A program made the position numbers and the translations under genes. A DNA stretch of 64,000 nucleotides from contig OY998175.1 in the NCBI GenBank assembly GCA_963921935.1, positions 307,419,484 to 307,483,483 of the forward strand, read 5' to 3'. A model generated the notes under the pieces. It was not told where the DNA came from and did no database searches. It worked only from the letters and a program-made list of their open reading frames with translations. The stretch is from Galeruca laticollis. Its lineage: Eukaryota > Arthropoda > Insecta > Coleoptera > Chrysomelidae. The number at the start of each line of letters is the position of its first letter. Within the stretch, counting starts at the first letter, position 1. This document shows positions 10,537-21,853 of the stretch, in pieces.

Positions 10537-11497
10537 TTATAATATACCTATGCTGAATGTTGTAACAAACTGCCTTCTGTCACTTCTGTCACTGGCAACT
10601 TGAAGATTCGTTCGAACCAATTCGTGCATATCGTCCATCCTTCTTTTCAATTGGATCACGTAATCTTCTCCAGCTAGATCTTCGCCAGGCCGACAACCAA
10701 ACTCCAGGTCACAAGGAAGTCTCATTTCACGTCCAAATAGACTTTTCGCAGGTGTTTCACCCGTGGATTCATTTATAGCCGATCGATAACCCAATCTCTC
10801 TGGTGACTGGAAACTACTTTGGACAGGTATATTCCAATGGCCCTGTTCATTATCTAGACCATTCCATCTGATTGTGGATGCGAAGCTGTTGTAGTGGACT
10901 TCTTCATTCCCAGCTTGTCACAAATTTCTTGGAATACCTGGCTCGCGAAATTTCTTACTTGTTCGCTGTGGACTTCCAAGGGCACTCCATATCGACTGAT
11001 AAATTATTTCACCAGTATATCCGCGACAGTTGTGGCCTCTTGATTCGGGAATTTCCACTCACTTTGTGAAATAATCCATTACAATCAGGATGTATTTACA
11101 ACCATTTTCTGTCGTCGGAAATGGTCCAGCGATCTCTAAAGCAATCCTTTCGATAGGGCTTCCAACATTATATTGTTTCATGGGTGCGTTTTTCTTGCGT
11201 TGTGGTCCATTACTCGTAGTACAAGTCGTATATTTCTTACACCAGTCCACATTATCGGAGCTGTTCATCCAATAAAACCTTTTACGGACTCGCTGAAGGG
11301 GTCTCTTCACTCCCAGATGACCTCCCGTCGTGTAACTTCTTCAGTACCTCAGCTACTCTCGTTCTCGGGATAACTAGCTTTCTCCTCATCTCCGAATCAT
11401 CATCATTTCCAAGGACTCTTTTCAACAGCCCTTCTTCCAGTACAAGGGAGTCACACTGAGCCCAATATGCCTTGAGTGTCGGTGAAAATCTTGACAC
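10537..11497 (-). pseudogene. Ty3/gypsy integrase remnant
   Basis: Three minus-strand frames joined by frameshifts give, in order: a pre-integrase segment (LKKLHDGRSSG, 11282-11497), the zinc-binding and catalytic start (FYWMNSSDNVDWCKKYTTCTT, then ERIALEIAGPFPTTENG with the first catalytic acid of the DDE core replaced or shifted, 11059-11310), and the end of the core (YRSAINESTGETPAKSLFGR, 10537-10794). This matches 412/mdg1-type Ty3/gypsy polyproteins. The middle of the catalytic core (about 10800-11055) is also readable only in broken form. Non-functional. Confidence 0.75.
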
Positions 11498-11589
11498 TTC
11501 TTGCCAGGTAGGTCGCCGATTTTCTTCCTTTCATTGCCGAATCTTCTTTAGGTGAGGATAATTCTCCTGATCTTCTCTAATCCTGGTGG

Positions 11590-12166
11590 GTGAACATTCT
11601 TCGTTCACTACCGTAACTCTCGAAACTGCAACTTACTTAGACGGGCTGCGTACGTGCTCTAGCTCGTCACACTTTCGGCATTTGATCTTCTTCGGCTTTT
11701 TGTCTGCCATACCTTTCAACAAGTTGACGATCTGGTCAAGTCTATCATGGTCACCTTCTTTCTGGATGGTCCTACCTTAGGTGTACCGCGAATCCTTCGT
11801 GGCTGCTTTGCATTTGATAGGTTCTTGGTTTGCAGGAGTCGTAGGATGCTTACACAAACTGCGAGCATGGTCTAGCTCGCCACAATTACAGCACCTGATT
11901 TTCTTCTTATCGGACCAATTATTCACTCTAGCAGCTGCTTTAAACTGTTTTACGTAATTGGTCCACGATATTTTGCCATCGAACGTTGAGGCCTTAACTC
12001 GGGTAAAACTGCTAATGTCTTCTAACTTAGGGTGTGTTTCTGGATTGCAACGTTTTGTTTTCTCGGTCTTCTTTTCTTCCGCTGGCGTGTCTTGAGTTCT
12101 TGAATCGATCATCTTTCTTTCTAACTCCTTTATTTTCTCGTCCATCTGGTTTTCTATCATTGACAT
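11590..12166 (-). pseudogene. Ty3/gypsy Gag remnant with zinc knuckles
   Basis: The minus-strand frame 11777-12166 starts with a charged coiled-coil-like segment (NQMDEKIKELERK), a KASTFDGKISWTNYVKQF segment typical of gypsy Gag, and a CCHC knuckle CCNCGELDHARSLC. Beyond the stop, a second knuckle-like motif CRKCDELEHVRS is readable at about 11660-11690. Gag meets the pre-integrase region within about 100 bases, so protease, reverse transcriptase and RNase H are missing: an internally deleted copy. No LTR pair was recognised. Confidence 0.7.
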
Positions 12167-12179
12167 CGACGTTTCGTAA

Positions 12180-13097
12180 CAATATATAAATATGGAGTAT
12201 ATTAAAATTGCTCTCTTCCGTATTAAACTAATAGTATGTTTGATATATTAAGATCTATTAATTATTTTTGTACTCATTGACTGTAACATTGTTTCAGAAG
12301 CATTAAATATATTATTATTATTATTTAATTCTCAACGGTTCATAAATCTCTTTCTGGAAGATCATGTTACAATGAATAAATACTATACATACATATACAG
12401 GGTTGAAAATGATTGATTTTTGAAGCACAACTTTCTTCTATCTGTTTACTATTTGCTTTATTTTCGAAAAATGAGTTTTTAAAAACAAAAATTACAAAAA
12501 ATATATTATGTGAACTAAAAACAATAAAAGTGAAATTACAGAATGAAATGTCTATCAGTACAGTCATATAAGGATTCATCTACTGAAAAAATCGGAGTGG
12601 GTTGAAACTTTGCTATCTGATAACATAACCGACATAATTATTAAGTGGCATCTCATTCTATTAATAGTGAAGAACATAACAAAATAATTTGACATTTGTC
12701 GGTTATGTTATCAGATGTTAATAACGCACGGGTAAAGCTCCAATAATTCAACTGCACTAATAATTTATTAAAAGTCCAACGATACCTTGTTTGCGTTTCA
12801 AGATATTCATGATGAAATGTCACAGAAATGAGTTTTTCTCAAATATTTTGCTTTCGGTATGTACTGAGACTATTCTGCCTATGAAAGGGAAAAAAGATTG
12901 GGAAGTTCTCTTCAAAAAATGTTATTCACAAATTTTAAGTCAAACCAACCGTTTCCACTTTATACGACAGGAAAACATAGGGTAGCACCTGTTTCTACAC
13001 CACCTCAGAGGTAAAATGCAAGGCCCGTTATTTACATGGAATCCCCTTGTTGGCCTGATCCATGATCTTCTTTGTTGTGACATTTAGCCTCATTCTT
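12180..13097. other. Non-coding stretch
   Basis: No coding region recognised. It contains a 19-bp inverted repeat (12616-12634 and 12697-12715). Frames at 12367-12579 and 12791-12985 lack motifs and are not called. Confidence 0.5.
12616..12715. repeat. Short inverted repeat (19 bp arms)
   Basis: TCTGATAACATAACCGACA at 12616-12634 is perfectly complementary to 12697-12715 with a 62-base spacer. It may be a tiny MITE or a hairpin. No flanking duplication is evident. Confidence 0.75.
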
Positions 13098-13203
13098 CTA
13101 ATCTGTCCCCTTTTCCACATCTTTGTCTTCTGTCAAATTCTCGTTCTTTGTCCCCACCTCCAGAGCCTCGTCGTCTTCTGTCCCCTCTTCCACGTCTTCT
13201 TAC
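13098..13203 (-). pseudogene. C-terminal acidic tail of the split multi-copy gene
   Basis: Read on the minus strand, this encodes an acidic repeat (EDVEEGTEDDE, EVGTKNENL, DVEKGTD) ending in TAG at 13098-13100. The same repeat unit (EDDENMEMGTKNENLED) ends the fragment at 19806-20050. The LINE between them (13204-19806) therefore split one reading frame. The acidic units appear to be tandem copies of roughly 20-25 residues. Confidence 0.65.
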
Positions 13204-13223
13204 ACTATCATATATATGGCAAC

Positions 13224-14198
13224 ATGGCGCCCGGTGTAGATGTGTTTGACGAAACTCTCCGGAATAAATGTTGTAAAAAGGGTAAAAGAAATGTTGTAAA
13301 TGGTGTAAGGTGTATAAATTGTGAAAATAGTTTCCATATAAGCTGTGCAAAAAATAGCAACTCTGTAAAGTTTACTAGTGATGACTTAATCAAATGTTGT
13401 GAGCAAGATTCAGCATGTGATCAGACTGATCAGTTATTTTTCGACTCAATTGAAAGTCTAAGTCCAGACAATAAGGTAATTGATATTAATATATTTAAAT
13501 ATATAATAAAGCAAAAAGACTCCATAATAAAGGAGATGCATGACAAAATTCATTTAATGAGTCAACAAATAACTTCGTTAAAAGAACGAAACGAATTAGA
13601 CACAAAAAGTACAGAACAAAAATCAACGCAAAAACAGTGGGAATCCACTGTCATTCAAAATAAAACCAGACCACTAATTCAAACTGGAAATGATAAAAAT
13701 AATGCTGTTGCCAACTCGTCTATTCAATCAGTTATTTCAAAGACTGACGTGTCAGCTGCTTTAATGAAAATAAATACTGAACAAAAAATTGACGAAGTTA
13801 TAAATTGAAATTTGAATGAGAATAGCCCCAGAGAAAACTACAATAAATGGAGAGAAGTTTGAGGAACAAGAAATAGAAAACAACTTGTTGTTGGAAATAA
13901 TAATGAAATAATTGTAAACGGCAAGGGTATTAAGGGGGTTCCCAAATTTGTGGATCTTCATATTTACAGAGTGGACCCCAGCATGACGGCAGATGATCTG
14001 CGTGAAATAGTAAAACCACATTTCCCGGAAGTAGTGGTAATATCATTAAATTCGAAATATCCGGAGATTTACAGCTCTTTCAAAGTAAGTGTGTATGGGT
14101 ATAACTTTGATACTGCCATGAATCCAGCAATATGGCCACATGGAGCCCATATCCAGCAGTTTTTTCAGTTGCGTCCAAAGAGACTTCCCCAAGTCTAG
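13224..14198 (+). pseudogene. LINE ORF1 (zinc-finger, coiled-coil protein)
   Basis: The ATG at 13224 (MAPGVDVFDETLRNKCC) is the likely start; the longer upstream extension reads from flanking DNA. Cysteines and histidine (KCCKKG, CINCENSFHISCAK, IKCCEQ) suggest a PHD-like zinc finger over residues 10-60. Residues about 95-140 form a coiled coil (IIKEMHDKIHLMSQQITSLKE). The frame has TGA stops at 13806-13808 and 13860-13862, then reopens in the same frame (13950-14198) with a domain of the LINE ORF1 C-terminal type (LHIYRVDPSMTADDLREIV). In the family, ORF1 proteins bind element RNA. Two nonsense changes make this a pseudogene. Confidence 0.7.
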
Positions 14199-15145
14199 AA
14201 CATGTAACTCCAGTGTATTCTCAAAGTTATATATGTGGAAATGTATGTAAGTGTACTTATACAGAAAAATCAACTAAAACCTTTGAAATCATAAATGTAA
14301 ATTGTCAATCTCTTACTAATAAGACCAATAGAATTGATTTAATATTGGAATGTAACAAACCTGATATTTTGTGTCTTTCTGAAACCTGGTGTAATAATGA
14401 TAATATTGATTTAGTGAGATTTAACGATTATATATTGGCTACTCATTTCAATCGTATCAACAGAATTCATGGTGGGGTTTTGATACTTGTAAAAAAGATG
14501 ATTAAATTTAAAAATCTGGACTTTGTAAATAATTTATCAATTGATATTGACTTTGAAGTATGTAGTATATCCTTTTTTTTGCAAGAAAGAAGCTGTTGTT
14601 TTGTGAATATATATAGATCCCCATCAGGAAACATTGAGATGTTCATGGACCGACTTTTTAAGGTCCTAAATTTTTGTTTCAATAATTATGATTGTACTAT
14701 TCTTTGTGGAGACATGAACATTGATTATTTGAATATATCACGTGAAAGAACATTATTAATTGACTTGATGGAGAGTTTTAACTTAAACTTAAAAAATTGT
14801 GAGCCAACACGGATTTTCAAAAATAAAAACATGAAAACGACAAAAACTAAAGTTGACTACTTTTTAACTAATATGACGTTTGAATACAATGAAAGCGTGA
14901 TTGATATGCAGCTTGGTGATCATTTGGGACTAAACATTCATGTAAAATATCGTACGGGTATATTATGTACATTTTGCGAGAATAAGCTGAATAACAGAAA
15001 GACAAGTTTTAGGAATGTATCAGCATCCAATTTACTGAGTTTACAAACTCATCTAGACAATGAAAGTTTTCTGTCGGTCTATGAATATCTAAATGATACA
15101 AATATCTCAAGTGTTGATCTTGTATATAATGAATCAAAATCAAAA
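14132..15145 (+). pseudogene. LINE ORF2, apurinic-type endonuclease part
   Basis: The endonuclease nicks target DNA for target-primed reverse transcription. Motifs in order: FEIINVNCQSL, DILCLSETWC (catalytic glutamate), GGVLILVK, FVNIYRSPSG, LCGDMNIDYL (aspartate and asparagine), KVDYFLTN and a GDHLGL end (SDH-like). At about 15140 the protein changes abruptly to sequence of another LINE (after VYNESKSK), marking the nested insertion. The C-terminal continuation of this ORF resumes near 17750. Confidence 0.75.
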
Positions 15146-17750
15146 GATCCCCACCGTCATATCGGTATACTAACCAGAGAGGATGGCACTAAAACTGCCA
15201 ACCTAAAGGAAAGTCTACAATTATTGATGTCAACTCACTTCCCTGACTCCAGAGACACAAATACGGCGGCCTGGGAGGATGAGGAGAATCACTACCCGAC
15301 GGACGATGACTGGCGTTAATCACGACAGATCGTCGACGCGGACAGACTGAGGTGGGCCATCTTAGGCTTCTCCCCCTTTAAATCCCCGGGAACGGACGGC
15401 ATTTATCCAGCCCTACTTCAGTGGGGCCTGGATGAACTAATGCCGCACCTGGTAGGAATCCTCAGATCCTCACTGGCACTCAGGTATATTCCAAAAGGTT
15501 GGAGAGAAGTCAAAGTTGTGTTCATACCAAAACCAGGAAGAATGGACTATTCCATCCCAAAAGCATATCGACCCATTAGCCTCACATCGTTTACAATGAA
15601 GACTTTAGAGAGGCTGTGCGAACGATACATAAGAGATGTGGTGATAACACGAAATCCACTGCATCCAAATCAACATGCATACACTCCAGGGAGATCCACG
15701 GATTCGGCTCTTCATCTCGTGGCGAGCCGCATCGAGAAATCGTTGGAAGATAAGGAGTCCACCCTGGGTGTATTCATAGACATAGAAGGCGCATTTGATA
15801 GAACCACTTTTCCTAAAATAACAAATGCACTTTCCAATAAGAATATCCCCCAAACCATAAATGGCTGGATATATAACATGCTCTCAAAAAGAGCAATCAA
15901 AATCAGTGTAGATGATGTAACCATCAGAGGCTTGGTTGTAAAAGGTTGTCACAGGGAGGGGTGCTCTCACCACTACTATGGAACATGGTCTTAGACTCCT
16001 TGGTCAGCCACCTCAATGATAACAACTACTACACAATAGCATACGCAGATGACTTAGTGATTCTGCTAACAGGAAGAATCGAGGAGACACTCTGCGCTTT
16101 AATGCAGGAGGCCCTCAATATCATAGAACAATGGTGCAGAGACCATTCGCTGTCAATAATTTAAAAAAAGACTGAGATGGTCCTCTTCACGAAAAAAAGG
16201 AAGCTTGCAAAACATCAAGCCCCAAAGCTCCTAGATACCAAACTTAATTTCTCTTCAGAGGTGAAATATTTAGGGGTCACCTTTGACAATAAGTTAACAT
16301 GGAACTCCCACTTAGAAAACAGAGTTAAAAAAGCATATATTTCTTATGAGCAGTGTCGTAGAACCATCGGCCGCACCTGGGGAATGTCACCTAAGGTTGC
16401 TGCCTGGATCTACACTACCATCATCAGACCTATGCTAACGTACGGTGCGATTGCCTGGGGAGCTAAGGCAAACCAGCTGACAGTCGTCCGTAAACTGGAC
16501 CAAATCCAAAGAACAGCATGCCTCAACACAACAGGAGGCATGAGAACCACACCAACAAGAGCTATGGAGGTAATCCTCGGTCTCACTCCCCTTGACATAT
16601 ACATCAAGGAGGTTGTTTTGATGACCATGGCACGTCTGCGCTCTACTGGTATACAACCTGATGTAGGATCCGGTAAACTGAGACGTAACTTGTGGCATGA
16701 GGCCCTCAGGGAGATCCCACTGCTGCAGGCCAATACGGACTCGATTCCACCGCGATATGCCTTCAACAGGCCCTACAAGGTAATCTTTAAAAACAACTCA
16801 CAAGACCTATTGGAAGAAGACGCAATCCGCATCTTCACAGATGGGTCTAAATCCAATGTAGGCTCAGGATGTGGTATTTTTTCCAGATCCCTGAATCTAA
16901 ACATAAAATGGGCAATGGGCTGCAATGCAGCTGTTGCTCAAACAGAGCTCACTGCTATCTGCATCGCTGCTAAAGAGATTACCAAAAGAAAAACCGCAGG
17001 TAATAATATATACATCCTTACGGACAGTAGACAAACACTACTAGCCCTGAACAGACCACGTATTACATCAGGCCTAGTACTAGAATGTCACATGGCCTTA
17101 ATCGAAGCCTGTAACAACAACACGGTCACTCTAGGCTGGATCAAGGGCCATGAGAAATCGAAAGGAAACCGTATTGCAGACTCGCTAGCCAAGAAGGCAG
17201 CCTCCCAAAAACTCTTGGGACCTGGCACTTTCATTGGTCTATCGGCGTCAGCAACGGCCGACCTATTAAAGGAACACTCCCTTAATAAGTTTAAGGGTAG
17301 ATGGGACGACGCAGAAGGCTTGCCAAGGAACTGCTACAGTACCCGGACAGCAAAGTAGCCAAAAAATACATGACTATGAACAGGCGGAACCTACGAACAA
17401 TCACGGGAATTCTGACTGGTCATTGCCACCTACGAAAACACCTTCACAGACTGGGTTTATCTAACACCCCACTTTGTAGAGGATGTGAACATGAAGATGA
17501 GACTGTCGAACACATTCTTTGCGAATGTCAGACACTCTCTCAATTTAGGTTTCAAGTATTCGGCGAGTACAGGCTAACATACGCCAATATGAGGGAACTT
17601 AATTCAGGCGACGTTATCGCCTACTTCAAGGAAGTAGGCTGGATGACGAGCTAGAAAGAAGTTTTGAACCTCAGAAGGATGCACAATGGGCCAATTGTGG
17701 CCTAAGTGCTGTGGGGCCACCCACCCTTCAAATCTTTACAGATACAGATG
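15141..17750 (+). mobile_element. Nested LINE with RNase H (I/LOA-like), 5'-truncated
   Basis: It starts in mid-protein (DPHRHIGILTREDGTKT), followed by reverse transcriptase, RNase H and a C-terminal zinc cluster, then a short 3' tail. It lacks its endonuclease. It is GC-richer than the surrounding LINE, supporting a separate origin. Exact borders are uncertain by some tens of bases. GTTGATCTTG near 15113 and GTTGATCTCGATCTTG near 17752 may be the remains of a target duplication. Confidence 0.75.
15146..17654 (+). pseudogene. Nested LINE: RT, RNase H and zinc-cluster protein
   Basis: Frames 15146-15319, 15440-15994, 15946-16164, 16177-17358 and 17301-17654 are collinear pieces. RT motifs: AYRPISLTSFTMKTLERL, GVFIDIEGAFDRTTF (motif A), QGGVLSPLLWNMV (B), IAYADDLVIL (C). 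The RNase H domain keeps all four acids (FTDGSKS, AQTELTAIC, LTDSRQT, NRIADSLAKKA). The C-terminus has CRGCEHEDETVEHILCEC (CCHC). Lesions: an early stop after DDDWR (15317-15319), a frameshift near 15950, one in-frame TAA at about 16162-16164, and a frameshift near 17330. RNase H places it with I/LOA-type rather than Jockey LINEs. Confidence 0.78.
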
Positions 17751-19683
17751 GGTTGATCTCGATCTTGTGCGGATGGGTAGTGATCTTAGAAATTTGTTTT
17801 GGTTAACAAAATTTTCCGCAAATCCCGATGTTCATTCAAATTATAAGAGGTTAAAACATGATTATGTCACTGAAATTAACAAATCAAGAAAATTGTTCTA
17901 CCAAAAAAGTCTTGAAAATAAAAATGTAAAAGAAAAACAAAAATATATATGGCGAACAGTACAACAAAAAATTGGAAAAAAAAGACAATCTACTGTTGAT
18001 GCCATTGATGTGAATGGTAAAATAACTCAAAATAAATACGAAATTGCTAATTTGTTTGCCACTTTTTTTGCAACGAATACTAAAAAAGCATTAAATACCC
18101 ACTTTGCTAACTGTGGTTTTGAAAGTTACGTATGTCGCTAATACTTTTTATTTCAAACCTGTTATCCCTGAAGATGTATTGGATGTAATTAACTGCCTAA
18201 AAAATGTTAATGCCGAGGGTGTTGACTGTCTTTCGGCAAAGATCATTAAAAGTATAGGTCCACAAATCGCTTGTACTCTAGCAGACATTATCAACTACTC
18301 AGTGGAAACAGAAACTTTTCCATCAAGTCTAAAGATAGGAGTTGTTTCACCAATACATAAAAAAGATAGCCTTCTCAGCCTTGACAATTATCGGCCAGTG
18401 ACTGTCCAGACTGTGATATGTAAAGTGATAGAAAAGTGTATTTATAAACAAATGCTTTCTTTTCTCAAAGAGTATAATGTTATATTGGACCATCAGCATG
18501 GTTTCTTACCTGGCAGATCGACGGAGAGTGCATCCGTAGCTCTGCTTAATTTTATCCACACCTCATTGGATAAAAAGAGGTATGTGGGGGCGCTCTTCTT
18601 TGATCTTTCAAAAGCTTTTGACTCGGTTCGTGCTGATATAGCAATAAATAAACTACGAGATTTAGGATTTCGGGGAAAATTTCTATCGTGGCTGAAATCA
18701 TACTTAGAAGCCCGTAAACTTATTGTCAGAATTGAAGATCAGAAGTCCCTCCCCCAACCTGTGGAAATTGGCGTACCTCAGGGGTCAATCTTAGGGCCTC
18801 TGATATTTTTATTATACATAAATGATCTTTCTAAATATGTTAGCACTAATCATTTAATACTATATGCAGATGACACCACATTGGCAATTGATTCTGAATC
18901 TCCGGATGAGCTGCTATTAAAGATGAATATTTTATCAAGAGAATTTATCAGTTGGTGTGAAAGAAATTCTTTGATAGTAAATTCGACAAAAACCATCCTC
19001 ATGCATTTTTCTACAACAACATATATTCCTGAAAATAGCTGTATCTCAGTTGGGGGGACTGATGTTTATTTTTCGAGTTCTACGAAATTTCTGGGAACCT
19101 ACCTCGATAAGGATATGAGTTGGAATACCACATTTGTAAAAAATTAAATAGTAGTTACTTTGCAATATTACAGCTAAAAAATATATTTACAACTAATCAA
19201 CTGATCAATGTTTATTATGCAATAGTATACTCCCATATTTCCTATAATCTCATTCTGTGGGGGGGGGGTGCGGTAAATGCCTCGAGGATTTTTATTTCTC
19301 AAAAAAGGATTGTCCGTCTAATTTTTAATTTAGATTATAGAGAAACATGCAGAAACCATTTTAAAGATTTCGGTGTACTAACTTATTATTCTATTTACAT
19401 CTACAAGTGCATATTATATGCAAAAAGTAATTTCAGTGAATTTAGTCTTAATTCTGATTTCCATGATTACCCAACCAGATCTGGAAAACTTATACGGCCA
19501 CCGAAACATGAAACCTCATTGTTTGAAAAAAGTCCTGTCTATAAAGGAATTCAATTCCTTAATCATTTGCCCAGCTGTATAAGATGTGAGAGCGATTTCA
19601 ATGTGTTCAAACAAAAACTTAAAAAAATTTTAATTGTCGAATGTTTCTATGATGTATCAGAGTTTTTAAGCAAACGATTTTAA
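17750..19683 (+). pseudogene. LINE ORF2, reverse transcriptase part (outer LINE)
   Basis: Continuation of the ORF2 begun at 14132. A linker region (DLRNLFWLTKFSANPDVHSNYKRL) precedes the RT. Motifs: LDNYRPVTVQTVICKVIEK, GALFFDLSKAFDSV (A), GVPQGSILGPLIFLLYIND (B), LILYADDTTLAI (C), then KFLGTYLDKDMSW. The C-terminus ends at 19683 with FLNHLPSCIRCESDFNVFKQKLKKIL, the usual end of Jockey/CR1-like ORF2. Frameshifts occur near 18110-18140 and 19120-19145. A G8 run at about 19261 does not break the frame. The catalytic aspartates are intact but the gene is broken. Confidence 0.78.
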
Positions 19684-19805
19684 TTTAAGTGTTTAATAAG
19701 TAAGTTGTATTCAATGTAATATCCTCTTCTCTGTTTGACCTGTCCTTTATCATGTACTATGATCAAAAAGGATGAATAAAATATTATTATTATTATTATT
19801 ATTAT

Positions 19806-20464
19806 CCTCCAAATTCTCGTTTTTTGTCCCCATCTCCATATTCTCGTCGTCTTCTGTCCTCTCTTTCACGTCATCGTCCTCTCCCATCTGCTTCAAACTC
19901 TCGTTATTTGTCTCTACTTCTTTAACAATTCCTTTTCCTTCTGCTGTATTTTGTGCCAGGAAATCAATAGTATCAATGTCGATATCTTATTCATCCTGCA
20001 TATTTTCTTCGGTAGCGCTATCGATATTCGCGTTGTGACATGACTGGCCATGTTAATGACCACACAGTATTAAACATGACAGTCCAACTTTTCTGCACCT
20101 GCAATTTGTGTTGCATCCTTTAGCGCAGTTGTAAAAAATAGTATTTAAAAGTACATCTGTTGCAGGTGGTAAGAAAGTCTTGAGGGGCTCCAAAATATTA
20201 TTATTTATTGTCCATCCCCATTGTTCAGGATTTAAATCCTTTCCAAACCAATTCTGTACCTGATAATACGCTCGAGTTAGATGTTGGCATGCTGCTGCAG
20301 GCGCAGGTGGAAGTGGCGCCAATTTCACTGGGGTATTACGTGGTGTTGATTTCGCAAATGTCATGTATCGGTGGATAGTTCTGTTTTAGGAGATCCATAG
20401 ATTACCAGAATAATGCGTGGTCCACTTTCTACAATCGTTTCTGCTGTACAATTTTCCTGTATAA
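19806..20464 (-). pseudogene. Split multi-copy gene: central and Cys-rich C-terminal part
   Basis: Read on the minus strand from 20464: a segment ETIVESGPRIILVIYGSPKT, a frameshift near 20365, then KSTPRNTPVKLAPLPPAPAAA, YYQVQNWFGKDLNPEQWGW, LLNTIFYNCAKGCNTNCRC with RKVGLSCLILCGH, then HGQSC after a stop at about 20053-20055, and an acidic tail to 19806. The C-x-C-x2-C pattern resembles a CXC/tesmin-like cysteine cluster. From memory this is the C-terminal half of an uncharacterised multi-copy insect protein whose N-terminal half is the fragment at 27867-28250. Function unknown. It is interrupted on one side by a LINE and on the other by a piggyBac-type element. Confidence 0.6.
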
Positions 20465-20799
20465 CCCTTTGATGGGCACTGGGAAGAAGAATTCCCATTT
20501 ACAAAACCACATTCAGTAGGTAATGGGCATGGGGTGCTCACTCTCGATGTTTGACAGTTTTTTATTTGTAGTTATTCCTCATGTCGCGAGCGTCGTTCTC
20601 ATGGACAAAGAGTAACTCTGACAGAGACCAGAGATCACGGAAAAGAAGATTTAATTAATTCTTAATTCAGAAGAAGAAACATATACCTACTGTTATATTT
20701 TTTCCAAACTGTGGACAGTTAATATATTGTTTAATTTACATTTGAGATTTTACAGTTACTGCTGTGGAATAATTTTTCTTTATTATAATTATTATCAAA

Positions 20800-21329
20800 A
20801 TGGTTTTTATGTGTTCCATTTCTGATTGCAGTAATACAAAAATATTGCATTGTTTACCAAAAGATCCAGAGGTAAGCTATTCTGAATTAATTAAGTAATT
20901 ACGAATTTATACATATTTTGATTTATAGATTAGACGACAATGGTGCCTGGCTATAGGAAGAAACGATATTGTTGACGTAAATACTAAACAAAGGCACGCA
21001 TTTAGGATTTGTGATCTACATTTCTTTGAAGATATGAAATTTATTATCAATAACAATCGAACCAATTTAAAATTCAATGCTGTACCATCATTAAATATTC
21101 CGAGTATGTATATATACTAATAACTAAAATATTAAAACTTTAACTTAAATATTATTTTTGTTACTTAAAATACTCATTTTTAGCAAATATGGTGGCCATA
21201 ACTCCTATTCACCTAGATTGTCTTGGTTCAAACACAAAATGTCAATTAACAATGACAGATATACCTACTTATTTATTAATTTTTCATCCTCATATTAGAT
21301 TTAATGCAGGTATCGATAAAATATTGTAA
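20800..21329 (+). CDS. THAP-domain protein gene, three exons
   Basis: Exon 1 is 20800-20871, intron 20872-20928 (GTAAGC..TAG), exon 2 is 20929-21103, intron 21104-21183 (GTATGT..TAG), exon 3 is 21184-21329 ending TAA. Joined, the frame stays open. The protein begins MVFMCSISDCSN, then RRQWCLAIGR (conserved W), FRICDLHF (the C-x2-H pair) and AVPSLNIP (the AVPTIF-like end), which is the order of the C2CH zinc-dependent DNA-binding THAP domain. About 130 residues in total, short for a THAP protein, so it may be truncated or have further exons. The THAP domain also forms the N-terminus of P-element transposases, and a P-type element lies 0.5 kb downstream. Splice sites are inferred only from sequence. 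Confidence 0.55.
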
Positions 21330-21612
21330 ATATATCTATGTTGTTTATTTACATACTAAATATTGTTGTGTATAATAAATTTTGTTTACTTTTTAAATTT
21401 TATTCGGAATCCTATTAATCATGGCCCCAATGCAACAATGAAACATGCAAAATATTTGTTTCAATATCAGATATAATGTGCGAAGATTTGGATCTTCAAA
21501 TATTATTATTAGAATTATATTCATATGAAGTAATTTTTTCAAGCATTTAATTTCTATTTATAACTGCTTGCTCAAATTAACTTTATTGGCACCATATATT
21601 ATTTGAGGCAAT

Positions 21613-21755
21613 AAGTGTAAAATTGTGTAACTCGTTTTTTGTATAATGGTTTTAATTTACCAAAGCGTCAAAGTATAACAAACATTATATGTTGGCGCTT
21701 TGGACGATTAAAACTGAGAGTTACACTATTTTGCGCTCATGGCATCATTTAACAG
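21613..21755. repeat. Imperfect hairpin
   Basis: TGTGTAACTC and TTTTAAT..CCAAAGCG.CAA on the left mirror GCG.TTTGG..ATTAAAA and GAGTTACACT on the right around a centre near 21684. Arms of about 65 bases with mismatches. Function unknown. Confidence 0.55.
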
Positions 21756-21845
21756 TGAACTTACTAATTTCAAAATTGGCGCCTTTCACCCTAGTTCATC
21801 CTTATGTCGCGAGTGTCACTAGTAAACCGTGTTTTGGAGGGAAGG

Positions 21846-21853
21846 CGAGAGTC
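21846..21853 (+). repeat. 8-bp target-site duplication, left
   Basis: CGAGAGTC immediately before the left terminus CACAAATCACCTACT. Identical to 23328-23335. Confidence 0.88.

Larger units (their letters stand above)
13204..19806 (+). mobile_element. Jockey/CR1-like LINE split by a second LINE
   Basis: It carries ORF1 with a CCHC/PHD-like cysteine cluster, then ORF2 with an apurinic endonuclease (14.25-15.1 kb) and a reverse transcriptase (17.75-19.68 kb). The 3' end has AATAAA-like signals and an (ATT)n tail at about 19780-19804. The sequence between about 15.14 and 17.75 kb belongs to another LINE in the same orientation. Both outer flanks encode the same acidic repeat on the minus strand, placing the insertion in that gene. 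Frameshifts and stops make it inactive. Confidence 0.85.

Noticed and set aside
13062..13223. Hydrophobic N-terminal extension of the LINE ORF1 frame (looks like a membrane segment)
   Set aside because: This stretch is antisense to the acidic repeat of the resident gene, outside the LINE. The likely LINE start is the ATG at 13224.
19772..20038. Serine/leucine-rich plus-strand frame
   Set aside because: It is the antisense of the (ATT)n tail and acidic repeat region.
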